This document shows positions 45,906-57,730 of a DNA stretch of 64,000 bases, piece after piece. Location: assembly GCF_048128805.1 (NCBI RefSeq), contig NC_136006.1:1629783-1693782 (forward strand), given 5' to 3'. Both the position numbers and the translations under genes were made by a program. Numbering within the stretch: the stretch's first letter is position 1; every line of letters starts with the position of its first letter. Source of the stretch: Centroberyx gerrardi. Its lineage: Eukaryota > Chordata > Actinopteri > Beryciformes > Berycidae. The notes below the pieces were generated by a model. The model saw nothing but the letters and a program-made list of their open reading frames with translations, did no database searches and had not been told where the DNA came from.

Positions 45906-47435
45906 AGCATTCTGGTTAAATCTAGGCTATACTTCTCTCAGACAAAGTGACGAAACCTCATGCCTTCTGACATTTATAGATACTCTGTTTAAGGCAAGGT
46001 TTACTAGCCCACTGTTGTGGGAAAATTGCAATATTCTGGAGAAATTGTTCTAATTTTGCTCAAACCATTTGTGGTGTTAGGTTGCCATACTCTTCCCAAG
46101 TGCCTGCACTGTAAGGCAGGAGGTACTAGGAGCCTGAGTTTGAAAATTACAACAGAATGTTACGGATTACTCTTTAAACTAGTGATCAGTAATCTCTAGT
46201 GGATTACATCGTGAATGTAAACTTTCCAAACGTGGATATGTGCTACATTGGCCTGGAAGTGCAAAGCATAACCACATTTCACAAAACAGTTTAACAAATT
46301 AGAAAACAATTAGCATTTCACAAAATAATTTTCATGTAAAAAACAAAAAACAAAACAAAACAGAAAACAAATAAAATGAAATAACAAATAACAAACTGCC
46401 TTCCATGTAGTATTAGGTCTGCTGATTCAGTCCCTGTGTTAATTCTCACCTTAAAACACATTTTTATAAAATTGCTGTCCCTTATGATTGATGGCGGTGC
46501 TTTTTACATGTTAGTGCTCTATCCAGTTTTTATCATTGTGTTTTTGACGGACCACAAAACGGGGCCAGCCAATACTAGTAGGTCTACTTGTCAATAACTG
46601 ACTGACTGACTGATTGACTGACTGCCGTGCAGGTTATATTTTAGATGTAATACTAACAATAAACAGGAGAGGGACACACAGGACACAGACTGTCTCATAG
46701 AGACCATGATTTCTGAAGCTTTACTTCATTTTGTGCACCTTGTGTCTGATTTTATGAGTGTATCCGTATGGGACAAAAATATGAACAATGATGCTGTAAT
46801 CTTCTGCCTTGTGTGTTTACCTAAAAACATTTGATGGGGCTTAAGACTGTGACTGGATTGAGAAAAATGATTAAATAAATAATATACAGCAAACATTGAA
46901 ATAAGAATAGAATACTTCTTTCTTAACCAATACTTCTTCCAGACAAAAAGTGCTATCAGAGGCATACAATCTAACACCACATATTTCATAAAACTCAACA
47001 GTTGCTATCCTTCTCCATGCTCAGGCAGAGTGGGGTTTGCCAAGGCAGTTCCAACTCTGGGCCCTTCAGCTGGGAGATGAACTCACTAACCACAAGGCTA
47101 TCCTGCCCCCAATGACAAGGTCAAAAGCACATGGTCTTTATCTAAAACTGTAAGCCCTGTTTGAGAGAAAAGAAAGGACTAACTCTTAATATTTGTAACT
47201 TTTAAAATGTAAAGATGCCATACTTGCTGTGATATACATATGCAATGTCGAATTCACAGCTTACATGAAACTGGGTTCTTGCCTAAAACATTTCATGGTG
47301 CTTGCAACTGTGATTTGGAAAATGGAAACAACAAAACAGAAGAAAATGAATACAGCAATCAAAGAACGACTCCAATTAGAACACAATTATCTAACCAAAA
47401 GCTGCATAGGAGTTATATGAATTCAAACGCAGAGC
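45906..47435. other. Intergenic, nothing recognised
   Basis: AT-rich DNA of 1.5 kb with a short (GACT)n run near 46599-46624. No gene motif or element ends were seen. Confidence 0.45.
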
Positions 47436-47439
47436 CAGT

Positions 47440-47600
47440 CCTGTAATTGAAAAGACACAGGTTTGATATCTGCAGCCAATGTGTGTCCATATACAGCCAT
47501 ATACCTTGTCCAAGTGTCCTTGAGCAAGATACTGAACCTATAACAGTTCACTTATTGTAGCAGCTATGGATAAGAGTGTCACCTAAATGCCCACAATGTT
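47440..47600 (+). mobile_element. Diverged SINE next to T6
   Basis: CACAGGTTTGATATCTGCAG (B-box-like) and CCAAGTGTCCTTGAGCAAGA match the SINE downstream of T3-T5. It sits at the same side of the receptor gene, which suggests that it was part of the ancestral duplication unit. Confidence 0.5.
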
Positions 47601-47640
47601 AAAGGATAATTCCAGTTATGGAAATCTACAGTATATCTCT

Positions 47641-48378
47641 CTACAGTATGCTGGCCTCACAGGAGTCAGGCTGCAGTATCTGAAGTGTAACAATGAGTTT
47701 AATAGATTTTCTAAACCAGGGGTAGAAAAAGGCATAGATCACAGGGTTTAAACAGGAGTTAAAATAGAACAAAAAGACCAAAAATGAAGCACTGGCCACG
47801 TTCTCCTGGCCTGCAAGAGAGACACAGAAATGTGGACAAAAACATATTAGAAACACAGCTATGACAATACCAAGAGTCCTGGCTGCTTTCCTCTCAGATT
47901 TCTTAGCAGTTACAGTCACTGAATGCTGGAGTGTGACAGCCACAATGTGGGATCGCATGGCACGAGCCTGAGACACAGCCACCACAAATACTCTCATATA
48001 CAGAACTATGATGACAGTAATGGGAGCAGTAAAGGTCAAAACAAGGTCAACAACTTCTGTGGTGTATTTGGTGACCAATACACAATCTCCATAACATGAA
48101 TTAGACCTACCTGGTTTTCTCAGGTGATCATTTAACCCTAACCCATACAAATAGATTTTAACTCTTTTCGGAGTGATTTTGGTTGGGTAATGCAGATGGT
48201 CACAAATAGCCACATAGCGGTACCCTGATATGATATGAGCACCATGTTTCCTACTGAGGCAGAAGGAAGGATGAAGGCTACATAGAGATACAGAGCACAC
48301 ATGAAGTCACCCAGAAACCAGCAGGCCTCTATGAGGAGGATTTCAGCTGGCATAAACAGGAGGCCTGCGAGGAAGTCT
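47641..48378 (-). pseudogene. T6: TAAR pseudogene
   Basis: Minus-strand class III TAAR exon 2 remnant. It ends normally (TM7 signature, CEASIL, stop at 47641) and keeps Asp5.42. Damage is plain. A 5-bp TATCA duplication near 48225 shifts the frame in TM3, and the DRY motif reads YRY. About 20 residues of TM4 after KRVKI are deleted, giving LYGLGLNDHLR. The 5' end stops at TSDFLAGLL (48378), where an L2 fragment begins, so exon 1 and the intron are gone. It cannot make a receptor. Confidence 0.92.
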
Positions 48379-48720
48379 CTACCCTATAACCCTGTCAGAT
48401 GCAGAGAAGATTGTCCATGCCTTTATCTCCTCAAGACTGGGCTACTGCAATGCACTCTTCACTGGGATCCCTAGCAGGAGCATCCAGAAGCTCCAGTGTA
48501 TTCAGAACAGCGTTGCCAGGATCCTGATGAGACTGCGAAAACACAAACACATAACACCGACTCTGTTTTCACTGGCACTGGTTCCCTGTCTCCTTCAGGG
48601 TTGACTACAAAGTCCTGCTACTTACTTACAAATGCATTAATGGACATGCGCCTCCCTACCTACAAGAACTGATTACCCCACAAACCTCCATCCGCACTCT
48701 CAGATCTGGCAACAGCTTCT
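48379..48720 (+). mobile_element. L2-type LINE fragment abutting T6
   Basis: Plus-strand L2 C-terminal domain: DAEKIVHAFISSRLGYCNAL, IQKLQCIQNSVARIL and KHITPTLFSL, then LTYKCINGHAPPYLQEL in another frame. It replaces the start of T6 exon 2 and everything up to the upstream remnant. Confidence 0.75.
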
Positions 48721-48744
48721 CCTCATCCGGGCCCCCAGTACCAA

Positions 48745-48905
48745 GTTTGTTTTTCTCTCTATAGAAGAGAATTATGTACTTTGTCCCTCCTTCCCTCTCT
48801 CGCTTTCTGCAATCATCCTCTTCATTTCTATCTTCACTCTCATCCTCCCTCTCTCTCTTCTTCCTCACCTCTCCCTCCCTTGTGTCCTTTCCCTTCCCAA
48901 TCTCA
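48745..48905 (-). promoter_or_regulatory. Remnant of the T6 upstream region
   Basis: Pyrimidine-rich plus-strand sequence (CTCCTTCCCTCTCTCGC, ATCATCCTCTTCATTTCTAT) that resembles the tracts upstream of T3-T5 and T7 (TATCATCCTCTTCATCTCCATC). Its position beyond the L2 fragment fits the lost T6 promoter side. Confidence 0.45.
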
Positions 48906-49479
48906 TGTACAATAACAGTAATTTCATCATTGTTGACTGTGTTGATAGCTTTATTCATGGTGGTAAAATAGTTACGTGGCTTACCTTTGACGCTGATGTG
49001 CCAGGGACTGTTTGTGTGAAAGGAGGAGGAGAACAATACCAAGGAATGGTCGGCTGCATGCAGCACTGGCCTGTCTAATGCAGGGCGGGAAAATCACTCT
49101 TTAGTTAACAGATCACAGTGGTTGGCAAATTCACAACCCACTCTTTTAGTCTGAATATTATTTTTTTTTTAGAATAGAGTAGGACCTACAAATGACTTTG
49201 ATTATGCTGCACAAGCTGTATGGAGTAATTTTATGGTAATTTGCACTTTTTGGAACTTTAAAGAACCGGCCCCCATTGACTTCAGTTGTTTTGGAGAAGG
49301 CTGCTAAGGAGTTGTGCTGGTAACCGCCCTGTGTGTTATATGGACAAACAAACTTACCTGTGTTTTTCATTTTTGGGTGAACCGTTCTTTTAAAGTTGTG
49401 AAAGACTGTTTTCAGGTTTGGGATGTGTGAGGCTGGTAGAGTGATGATTTGCATGTATGGGGCCTGTCTGCAGTCCTCA
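48906..49479. other. Intergenic, nothing recognised
   Basis: No gene or clear element. AACAAACTTACCTGTGTTTTTCATTTTTGG near 49347-49380 may belong to a common fish repeat. Confidence 0.4.
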
Positions 49480-49740
49480 GCATCTCAATGATGTTTTCAG
49501 TCTGCAGGTTGTTGTGGTGAGGGGGGGAAACCACCCTTCAACCAGAGGATCTGGTTCAAACCCCTGTGTCGGGTAAGCATCTGCCCTGCTGAAGTGTCCT
49601 TGAGCAAGAAACTGAATCCCTACCTGCTCCTGGGGTGTTGCTCTGTAGCTGACTCTGACCTCTGACATCCCTGTGGATGGAGGCAGAAGAAAAGAGAATT
49701 TCCCTTCAGGGATCAATAAAGTACATTATCATTATTGATT
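49480..49740 (+). mobile_element. tRNA-derived SINE
   Basis: A tRNA-like head with B box GGTTCAAACCC (about 49552-49562), the core TGAAGTGTCCTTGAGCAAGA, and a 3' end AGGGATCAATAAAGTACATT followed by short ATT repeats, as in fish SINEs that share a LINE tail. Confidence 0.65.
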
Positions 49741-50059
49741 AGGGGTGCAAGCACATCAGGTGCTGGAACTGGATTGTTTTTGTTAGGATTCTTCTTTTTC
49801 ATCTTTTTCTGCCTTAAAACAATCTGTACCTCAGAGACTGTAAGTCCTAGAGCAATCAAATTTGGTGGATATGTTTCAAATCTCCCCCACTACTTAAGCA
49901 AGAAAATTTACACAGATTGGCCAGATGTTGGCGCTATAACAAGCAACTTTACGTTTGCCCATTTATCCTAAGACCTAGGATCATTTTTTTTCCTCAGATT
50001 TCTTGGGTCAAGATGTATCCATTGCACATACTGGTTCTATTTGCACTAGTTCATTTCCA
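49741..50059. repeat. Probable interspersed repeat, unnamed
   Basis: Begins with AGGGGTGCAAGCACATCAGG directly after the SINE and includes GAGCAATCAAATTTGGTGGA. I have seen the type in fish genomes but cannot name it. No coding capacity. Confidence 0.35.
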
Positions 50060-50885
50060 CCATCACTCTCCACTGCTCCTGGGGGGATCTGGATGTCGGG
50101 GTGGATGATGTTCGTGCCAGGCAGTCAGGAACTTGCAGGTATCATCAAGCAGGGGCACTAGGACCCAGTCTACTGGATCTAGGGCATCACCCAGCTGATC
50201 CTCTCCCTCATGTCCTTCACATGCTTGATCACCATATGGTGATGGTTGCTGCTCTCAGGCTTCCTTGGCTATGTTGAGCAGCTCTCGTGGCCGCCAGCTG
50301 TACAGCATCTTGAAGGGGGTGAAGCCGGTGGAAGCTTGGTTCACTTTCCAGACGGTGAAGGGAATGTAGGGGAGCATGAGGTCCATGGGAGCATGGGAGA
50401 TGAGGGTGAACAGCTCTCGGGTGACAGCTTTGGAGGTTGCCTTGTGGAGAGGGATGGCTTCTGGATATCGAGTTGCGTAGTCCGCCATTAATAACATGTA
50501 CTCGTGTCCCCTGGCTGACTTCGGCAGAGGTCCCACGAGGTCCATACTGGTCCTATCGAAGGGCACCTCGATGATGGTAAGTGGCACAAGGGGGGCTTGG
50601 GGTGGCTTTCTGAGGTCCACTGGCAGACCGGGCAGCGCTGGCAGATGTTCTTGACCTCAGCCTCCATGGAGAGTCAGTGGAACCGGGCCCAGATCCCAGT
50701 CCCTCTGTTGTGCCACGCAGTACAGGAGGCCGTTCTTCATTTTAAAATATTGGGAAAGGAGTCGACCCATTGTCTGTAGGTTCCCCTCCATATCCAGGAC
50801 CTGGTTCCAACAATGCTTCAGTCACAATGTTAAGCCTCTTGTTCTGAGAATTAAATTTTTGCCAGGCCTCTGGGACTGGCCTAGA
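50060..50885 (-). mobile_element. Ty3/gypsy fossil, integrase part
   Basis: Minus-strand integrase-like sequence (RTSMDLVGPLPKSARGHEYM, DYATRYPEAIPL, GFTPFKMLYSWRPRELL). It is broken in several places and no LTR is seen. It is a different gypsy lineage from the 40-45 kb fossil. Confidence 0.75.
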
Positions 50886-50888
50886 AGA

Positions 50889-52090
50889 GTGAAAGGCAAG
50901 GCAAGGCAACGCAGCTTTATTTGTATAGCACATTTCATACACTGAGGCAATGCAAAGTGCTTTACAGAGTAATAAAAAATTTAAAAGTGCAAAAGTACAG
51001 ACAAGAGATCCACAAGATAAAAGACTTAAAAAGTAAACTAGTGCAGTTCAAATCAAGTGAAATAGAAAGATAAAAGAAAAGACAGTGCAAGAGGATTAGA
51101 AAAGTGAAAAGTGCATTAAAATCACATTTAGAAGAAAATAAAAAAGATATATATTACAGTGCAGATGAGTGTTGCCCTAGATTTCTTAAAAAGCCCTGAC
51201 GAACAGAAACGTTTTAAGCCCTGATTTAAAAGACTGTAAAGTGGAGGCAGACCTCAGATTTTCTGGAAGTTTGTTCCAGGCCTGAGGAGCATAAAAACGA
51301 AAAGCTGCTTCTCCATGATTTGCTCTGACCCTGGGAACAGTAAGCAGACCAGGCGGGTTCTGGCGGGTTCATAACATTGAAGGAGATCAGAAATGTATTT
51401 TGGTCCTAAACCATTAAGTGCTTTATAAACATGCAACAGAATTTTAAACTCAATTCTTTGGCACACAGGAAGCCAATGCAGTGATCTCAGCACTGGAGTG
51501 ATGTGGTCCATTTTCTTAGTCCTGGTCTGAACCCTGGCAGCAGCATTCTGGATGAGCTGCAGTTGTCTAATAGCTTTTTTAGAGAGACCTGTAAAGACGC
51601 TGTTACAGTAGTCAAGCCTACTAAAAACAAATTTTTCAAGTTTTTCAAGGTCCTGCTTCTTTCATTCTTGCGATATTTTTAAGGTGATAGTAGGCAGATT
51701 TTGTAATTGTCTTGATGTGGCTGTTGAAGTTTAGGTCAGAGTCCATGACTACACCAAGATTTCTGACTTGGTTTTTAGTCTCCAGTGAGAGGGATTCAAG
51801 GTGAGCAGTAAGTCTCTCCTCTTTGGCACCAAAAACAATTATTTCAGTTTTATCTTTATTTAGTTGCAGAAAATTGTGGCACATCCAGTCATTGATTTGT
51901 TCAATGCACTTATTTAGTGAGTCTATTGGACCATAGTCATCTGTTGGTAAAGCTATGTAGATCTGTGTGTCGTCTGCGTAATTATGATAGGAAATACTGT
52001 TTTGCATAATTTGAGCTAGTGGCAGCATGTAGAGATTGAACAGAAGAGGCCCGACGATCGACCCCTGGGGAACTCCACATGCCATGAAAG
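50889..52090 (-). mobile_element. L2-type LINE 3' portion
   Basis: Minus-strand L2. The frame at 52085-51645 has GVPQGSIVGPLLFNLYMLPL, YADD and NDWMCHNFLQLNKDKTEI. The C-terminal domain follows at 51511-51254 (DHITPVLRSLHWLPVCQRIE, YKALNGLGPKYI). The 3' end has the L2 signature, on the plus strand GCAGCTTTATTTGTATAGCAC, after (AGGCA)n. The frame is lost between the two parts and the 5' half is missing. Confidence 0.85.
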
Positions 52091-52789
52091 TAGCTAACTG
52101 ACTGACTACCCATTGCTGAAAGTCGCACGAGAAGTGGCGTCAAGACCTACACAGTTATGGTGGTATACGTGATATTGTGTTGTTTGCACTGTCATGGTGT
52201 GTTTCTGCACCCGGATTCCAAACTGGAAAAACATGGTGGCTCGTTTGGAAACTTTCTCTTATATTACGAAAATGGTTCACCGAAATGTGTTTCTGAAAAC
52301 ATTTGAGGCGAGAAATCAGCCATGCAGTTGCTGAATCTGTCTTCAGTTTACATCGACAACGGCTAGTTTAAAAATTTGTACACAAGTTTCGGGAGTTTCC
52401 AGAGGCGGCGAGTCACGCTACTACAAGCGTCCCTTCAAATCCCGAATTAACATCTGCATAGCAACAGGTACGTCATCGTTCATTTTATTGTCCAGTCAAA
52501 GATAATGTTTCTTCCGTGGAAAACGTAGTTGTCAGGCATCGCAACCTGAGAGAGCGAGAGAGAGAGAAACCGAATCGAGAGAAGTTGAATTGAAATCAGT
52601 GATAGACTATTACAGACTGAAATTATTAGTATTAAACAACATAGAAATTAATTCCCGGCAGAAATATCTCAAATATTAAACTCCATCTCGCCGCGACTGA
52701 GGCTCAGTGGACTGACTTAATTTCAGGCTATAGTCTACTTTCTAACTCCGGTGCTGGTGAATGTGCAACCTGTTGAGAGTGACACCGGT
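52091..52789. other. Intergenic, nothing recognised
   Basis: Mixed DNA with a short (GA)n at 52551-52568. No gene motif. Confidence 0.4.
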
Positions 52790-53220
52790 GAAAAAAACTA
52801 TGGAACTGTCTGCCCATTGAGCTGAAAATGCAACACAATCTTAATGCTTTTAACAGAGGTATTAAATCATGGCTAAAAGAGAAACAACATTGTTCTCACA
52901 CCTAATACTCCTGTAGACACACCTGTATTTTGTATTTTGTGTATTTGTGGATGTATTTTTGTGGATGTATTTGTGGGTGTATTTTATGTCCTTTTTTTTT
53001 TTTCTTCCGTTTCTTATCTTTTTTTCTCTCTTTTCTTTCTTTTCTTTTCTTTTTTCTATTTTAACTTTTTTTTTTTTTTAAAAAGCCTCCTTTGGACAGG
53101 TGTTGTAAATTAGCGTTTCGCTACAAACACTAAACAGTGCATCTGGTCCTTGTGCATAAATGTATGTTACAATTCTAATGCTACTGTGATGTCCATGCCA
53201 AATAAAATAAACTTAACTTA
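52790..53220 (+). mobile_element. Possible LINE 3' remnant
   Basis: Reads WNCLPIELKMQHNLNAFNRG, like the last conserved tryptophan box of fish LINEs, then a T-rich stretch and AAATAAAATAAACTTAACTTAA as a possible 3' tail. The evidence is short. Confidence 0.45.
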
Positions 53221-53356
53221 ATCTTCCTCGCATCCGTGTGCACGTGGAGTGTGCACGTGCACGTGGAGTGTGCATGCATACATAACGTGTGCACATAAGT
53301 TTGCTCAAGTGCATCTCCATACACAAGTGAGGCTTAACTGTGGTTGAAGTTCAAAA

Positions 53357-53357
53357 T

Positions 53358-53416
<59 letters not shown>

Positions 53417-53420
53417 TGCG
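53357..53420. repeat. (TG)n microsatellite
   Basis: About 25 TG units followed by degenerate TGTGCG/GCGCGC alternation (to about 53480), a pattern able to form Z-DNA. Confidence 0.95.
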
Positions 53421-53539
53421 TGCGCGCGCATGCACACGTGCATGTCAGCTTGAGCGTGTGTGTGTGCGTACATGTCTGTGTGTGTATATGGGCACTCAAG
53501 ACTGGAAATTTAATGTTAGTATGTTAAGTTATGTTTGAA

Positions 53540-53794
53540 TGATATCTCTAATATATTTGAATAAATGTCTCAAAATAGACTGCAAACTTTGAGGCCCTTT
53601 TTCTCAAAAACATAGTTTGGTAACAGTCAAGACATAAAGGGGCATAAATGCCCCTCTTTCCAACATTGTATTAAACTCAAAATGTCTCCAGGGGTCAATG
53701 TGACTGAAAATGATAGAGCAGGTCACGGGCAGAACAGAACACGTATTATACTAGGATGTGAAAGCCAAGAGGAGGCCTGGTTTGCACTAGGTCT
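53540..53794. other. Intergenic, nothing recognised
   Basis: No gene motif; a short self-complementary GGGGCATAAATGCCCC lies at 53639-53654. Confidence 0.4.
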
Positions 53795-53803
53795 ACTAGG
53801 GAT

Positions 53804-54295
53804 GTGCAGAGAGCCCAGTATTTGTATTTGTAGCTGTATTTGTTGAGGAAGCAAAATTATTTGTATTTGTATTCGAATAAAAGTGGAAATAGGCGTAACA
53901 ATCCTGTTTTTGTTTTTATTACACTTCTAATTTTAGGATATTAAAGTGTTAAAATAAGTGTTCTTCAATAAACTATTTCACAAAGGAGGGTTCCCACAGC
54001 AAGTCTTGAACCCCAGTCTCCCAGACCACGGACGACTGCGCTGACCACTCAGCCAAAGATCAACTCTGCCAAAGATCTACTCTGCAGCACAGACCTGCAG
54101 CTATTTATACATTCATGACACATAGACAGACAGCAAAGCGGAGCAGAGGAGAGAGACGGAGACAGCGATGTAACCTCGCTACGCTACGAGTCCCGACCTG
54201 CGCGCTGTTATTTGACATGTTTTTTATTTTCTTCCCGAAAACAAATAATTTTTTAAATATTTGTATGAAATAAATATTCGTAAAAACCCACTATT
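53804..54295. mobile_element. hAT-like element, right end missing
   Basis: Starts TAGGGATGTGCAGAGAGCCC and has TATTTGTATTTGTAGCTG subterminal motifs like the element at 16501. It ends in repeats of ATTTGTATG/AATATTCG without the expected inverted terminus, then meets the T7 upstream tract. It contains a tRNA-like stretch (54003-54066). Confidence 0.5.
54003..54066 (-). mobile_element. tRNA-like sequence (SINE head or tRNA pseudogene)
   Basis: On the minus strand: TTTGGCTGAGTGGTCAGCGC (A-box-like) and GACTGGGGTTCAAGAC (B box), the order of a tRNA promoter. A complete cloverleaf with paired acceptor ends is not evident, so it is not called as a tRNA gene. Confidence 0.5.
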
Positions 54296-54309
54296 TGTGC
54301 TTTTTTATT

Positions 54310-54681
54310 TGAAGTGAGGAGAGCAAAAAGAGGAGTAGAGAGGGTGGAAGGATTGGGAAGGGAAGAGGAGAGAGGAAAGGAGACGAGGGGCAAGAAGAGA
54401 TGTGAGGAAGAAAATAGACAGAGGGCAGCAGAGACAGTGATGACGATGGAGATGAAGAGGATGATGCAGATAGAGAGGGAGGGAGGAAGAGAGGGACAAA
54501 AAGGGAAGACAGAGAAAAAGAGATGAAGGGAGGGCGAGAGAGCAAAAAGAAGGAAGGGATGAGGGGAAGAGAGAGAGATAAAGGAAGAGGGGAAGAGAGA
54601 GATAAATCAGCTGTAAGATAGAGAGCTTTGGTCAGAAAGCTGCCAGACCTCAGCAGCTTCTCCTCTCCTCCTCTCTCTCTG
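54310..54681 (+). promoter_or_regulatory. T7 upstream purine tract and conserved TAAR 5' flank
   Basis: 54310-54603 is purine-rich (GAGGAGAGC, GATGACGATGGAGATGAAGAGG), the complement of the tracts upstream of T3-T5. 54604-54681 is the conserved block with GAGAGCTTTGGTCAGAAAGC just before the ATG. This supports one ancestral promoter unit for all cluster members. Confidence 0.5.
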
Positions 54682-55913
54682 ATGATGGAGACCCTGGAAG
54701 GAGGTGAACTCTGCTTTCCACAGCTCCTCAACACTTCCTGCAGGAAGCCGACGCGTCCTCACTCTGAGACCATGCTCCTCTACATTCTGCTGTCCTCCAT
54801 CTCTCTGCTCACCGTGTCTCTCAACCTGCTGGTCATCATCTCCATCTCCCACTACAGGTAGAGATATACTTCTCAGCATAGCATAAAATGTTTTAAAGAC
54901 TAACAAGAATACATTTTGGGCTTTTGGGCTACAACACAGATGTTGTCACATTTAGGCCTTTGATGAGTATAATCAGAGTTTTTGATGATACTTTTGTGTA
55001 TTAATAATGCTTTGCATCTGCTATATCTCAACAAATTATGACACTAATTTTGAGACTGCCACAACTACTCTACTTAATGATATTCTCTCATTCCAGGCAG
55101 CTCCACACCCCCACCAACCTCCTCCTCCTCTCCCTGGCTGTCTCAGACTTCATTGTTGGTCTCCTGATGCCAGGTCAAATCCTCCACATAGGGGCCTGCT
55201 GGTTACTTGGGGACTTCATGTGTGCTCTCTTTTACTATGCTTCCTTTATTGTGACCTCTTCTTCAGTAGGAAACATGGTGCTCATATCAGTCGACCGCTA
55301 TGTGGCTATTTGTGACCCTCTGTGTTACCCCACCAAAATCACTCAGAGAAGAGTTAAAATCTGTGTTTGTCTGTGTTGGGTCTGTTCTGTTTTCTATACC
55401 ATTCTGATACTACAGGATTTCCAGAGAGAACCAGGCGGGTATAATTCCTGCTTCGGAGAGTGTATGGTTGTCATTACTTACATTGCAGGAGCTGTTGACC
55501 TTGTTTTCACCTTTACTGCTCCCATTACTGTCATCATAGTTCTGTATATGAGAGTATTTGTGGTGGCTGTGTCTCAGGCTCGTGCCATGCGATCCCACAT
55601 TGTGGCTGTCACACTCCAGCGTTCAGTGACTGTAACTGCTAAGAAATCTGAGAGGAAAGCAGCCAGGACTCTTGGTATTGTCATAGTTGTTTTTCTAATA
55701 TGTTTCTGTCCATATTACTATCCCTCTCTTGCAGGCCAGGATACCTCAAGCAATACTTCATATTCAACCTCTACGATCTGGCTGCTGTTTTCTAACTCCT
55801 GTCTAAACCCTGTGATCTATGCCTTTTTCTATCCCTGGTTTAGAAAAGCTATTAAACACATCGTCACACTTCAGATACTGCAGCCTGACTCCTGTGAGGC
55901 CAGCATACTGTAG
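54682..55913 (+). CDS. T7: class III TAAR olfactory receptor, complete two-exon gene
   Basis: Exons 54682-54857 and 55097-55913, intron 239 bp, GT-AG, phase 2. Product 330 aa, one residue shorter than its paralogs in TM2 (LLMPGQI against LLLMPVEI). It has the N17-T-S site, D2.50, DRY, NSCLNPVIYAFFYPWF and a C-terminus CEASIL. Ser108 is at 3.32 in place of Asp; Asp193 is at 5.42; 6.48 is Phe. ECL2 and TM4 differ clearly from T3-T5, and ECL3 (DTSSNTSYSTSTIW) is closest to T2. An N-T-S sequon in ECL3 is a further possible glycosylation site. The frame is undamaged, so it is likely functional. Confidence 0.93.
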
Positions 55914-56610
55914 AGAGGCTGTGCAGTGACTGAAATGAGACCTTTTCTATGAAGAGTGAACTGTATGTGTTCATGTTGTTTTTATGTCAATGAATTCACA
56001 AGACCAAACACAGATTTGAACAGGCTAAAGGTATAACTTTATTCTACATTTGCTGCTTATTTTCAACTCACAAGCACTACAAAATATATTTTGGTAAAAC
56101 ACACTGTGAAGGTGTCAGTAACCACAACTTTGTGATTTAGCATTGTATGCATATCAGTTTAATTATAATATGTTTTACATGATATATATATACAGTATAT
56201 GTAATTTTGTCAAAGTAAAATATAACTAAAGCGGAAAAAATGGAGGAAAGAACGGATAATTCTTCAACATTTCAGGGGAGGGAAAGTTGGTTCAAAGGTT
56301 TCAGCCTAACCCTTACAAAACTGACAGGCTTGCAGCATTTGTCACAAAATGTTGCCACAAGTTTACCATAATTCACCAGTAGTGGTGAAGCTGCTGGCAA
56401 ACTTCCGGCAACAATGGCATTGTTTGCTGTTAGTGGTCAACAGTTGGCCAATAGTTTTCCACAAAAGTTTGTCACTGATCAAATTCTGGCAGCAATGGCT
56501 TGTATTTTTCTATATGAAATATAAGAATTCTGAGAATTTTCAAATAATTGTTTCAGGCGTCATTTTTCCTGCCAAAAACAAACACTGCAACTTTAATTTA
56601 ATCCACCAAT

Positions 56611-56615
<5 letters not shown>
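55914..56615. other. T7 downstream region, nothing recognised
   Basis: AT-rich non-coding DNA with no clear element ends. The first bases after the stop (GAGAGGCTGTGCAGTGACTG) are shared with T1. Confidence 0.45.

Positions 56616-56670
<55 letters not shown>
56616..56670. repeat. (CT)n microsatellite
   Basis: About 27 uninterrupted CT/TC units. Confidence 0.95.
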
Positions 56671-56673
<3 letters not shown>

Positions 56674-56674
56674 A

Positions 56675-57730
56675 TTATGACAATGTATATCTACTGTATG
56701 TTAATCAATTGGTTTAATAAAACAACAACAATAAATACAAAAAAAAAACAGAAACATATGTGGACACACATGGAGAATAGTCTTCTTCATAGTTTTTGCA
56801 CTTCTGTCTTTGATAGCTGTACAGGTGTTTCTCCACTAGATGGCACCAATTTTAAAGTGGAAGCAGCGGTGAAGGGGCTCACGCTGCACTTTCCAGTTGG
56901 AAATTCTTTACTTGTTAGGCTGGGAACACACTAGTAGACTTTTGAAATCCTAACCAATTTTGAAAACATATGGCATCATACACATAATGATGGATTTCAC
57001 AGATTGTTTTTTCTCTCAACTGTAACTATGCTAAATAAATGAGATTATCCTGCTGACTCCTGAAACGTCTGATGTCAGGCCCTCTAATCTCGTGGGAACT
57101 TGCACGATCCAATGTGAATCAATATGTATTAATATGCACTGCAAAAAAAACACAAACTGTACACTTCTCAGAGAGAGTTGGAGATGAGTAGGCTTCATCA
57201 GAAACAAGCACGTAATTCATAATAAACTGCAACCAGCTTGCTGCTTTGAGAAGGCGTGGCGGTCATGTCATATTTTTTCATTTCAGTCTGTGGCTTCAAT
57301 CAGAAAACGCAACACCTGGCACAATAAAAAAAAAGTTACTTTATGCTATATATTCATTCATAGGCACAGAGCTGACAAGACAGGTAACAAATGAGGCTAC
57401 AGAACTATCAAACCCAGAGAAAAAAAAAGGTGTGCTGGGCTAAAATACAGTCTAAAAACACCAAGCAAAAAAATCACTGTAATATTCCTGTTACTATAGG
57501 GACTTAGCGTGTCTATGATACTTAATACTGAGTTTATAATGAGTAGGTATCATCATTCATTCATTGTTTTCGATCGGGAAATTTCAGCACAATAAATAAA
57601 GACATCACATATGAAGCGAAGCCTGCGAAGCTAGTTCAGGCAGACAACTCGAATCGCGCTGCAGTCATGTGATACACACACTACTCATGCAACTCTAATC
57701 AAGCACCCCCCTCTCAATATGGCAGTCTAT
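56675..57730. other. Intergenic, nothing recognised
   Basis: No gene motif; scattered A-rich runs only. Confidence 0.4.

Noticed and set aside
54003-54066. A tRNA gene on the minus strand
   Set aside because: A-box and B-box motifs are present, but I could not pair acceptor and anticodon arms, and it lies inside a transposon-like segment. Called as tRNA-like only.
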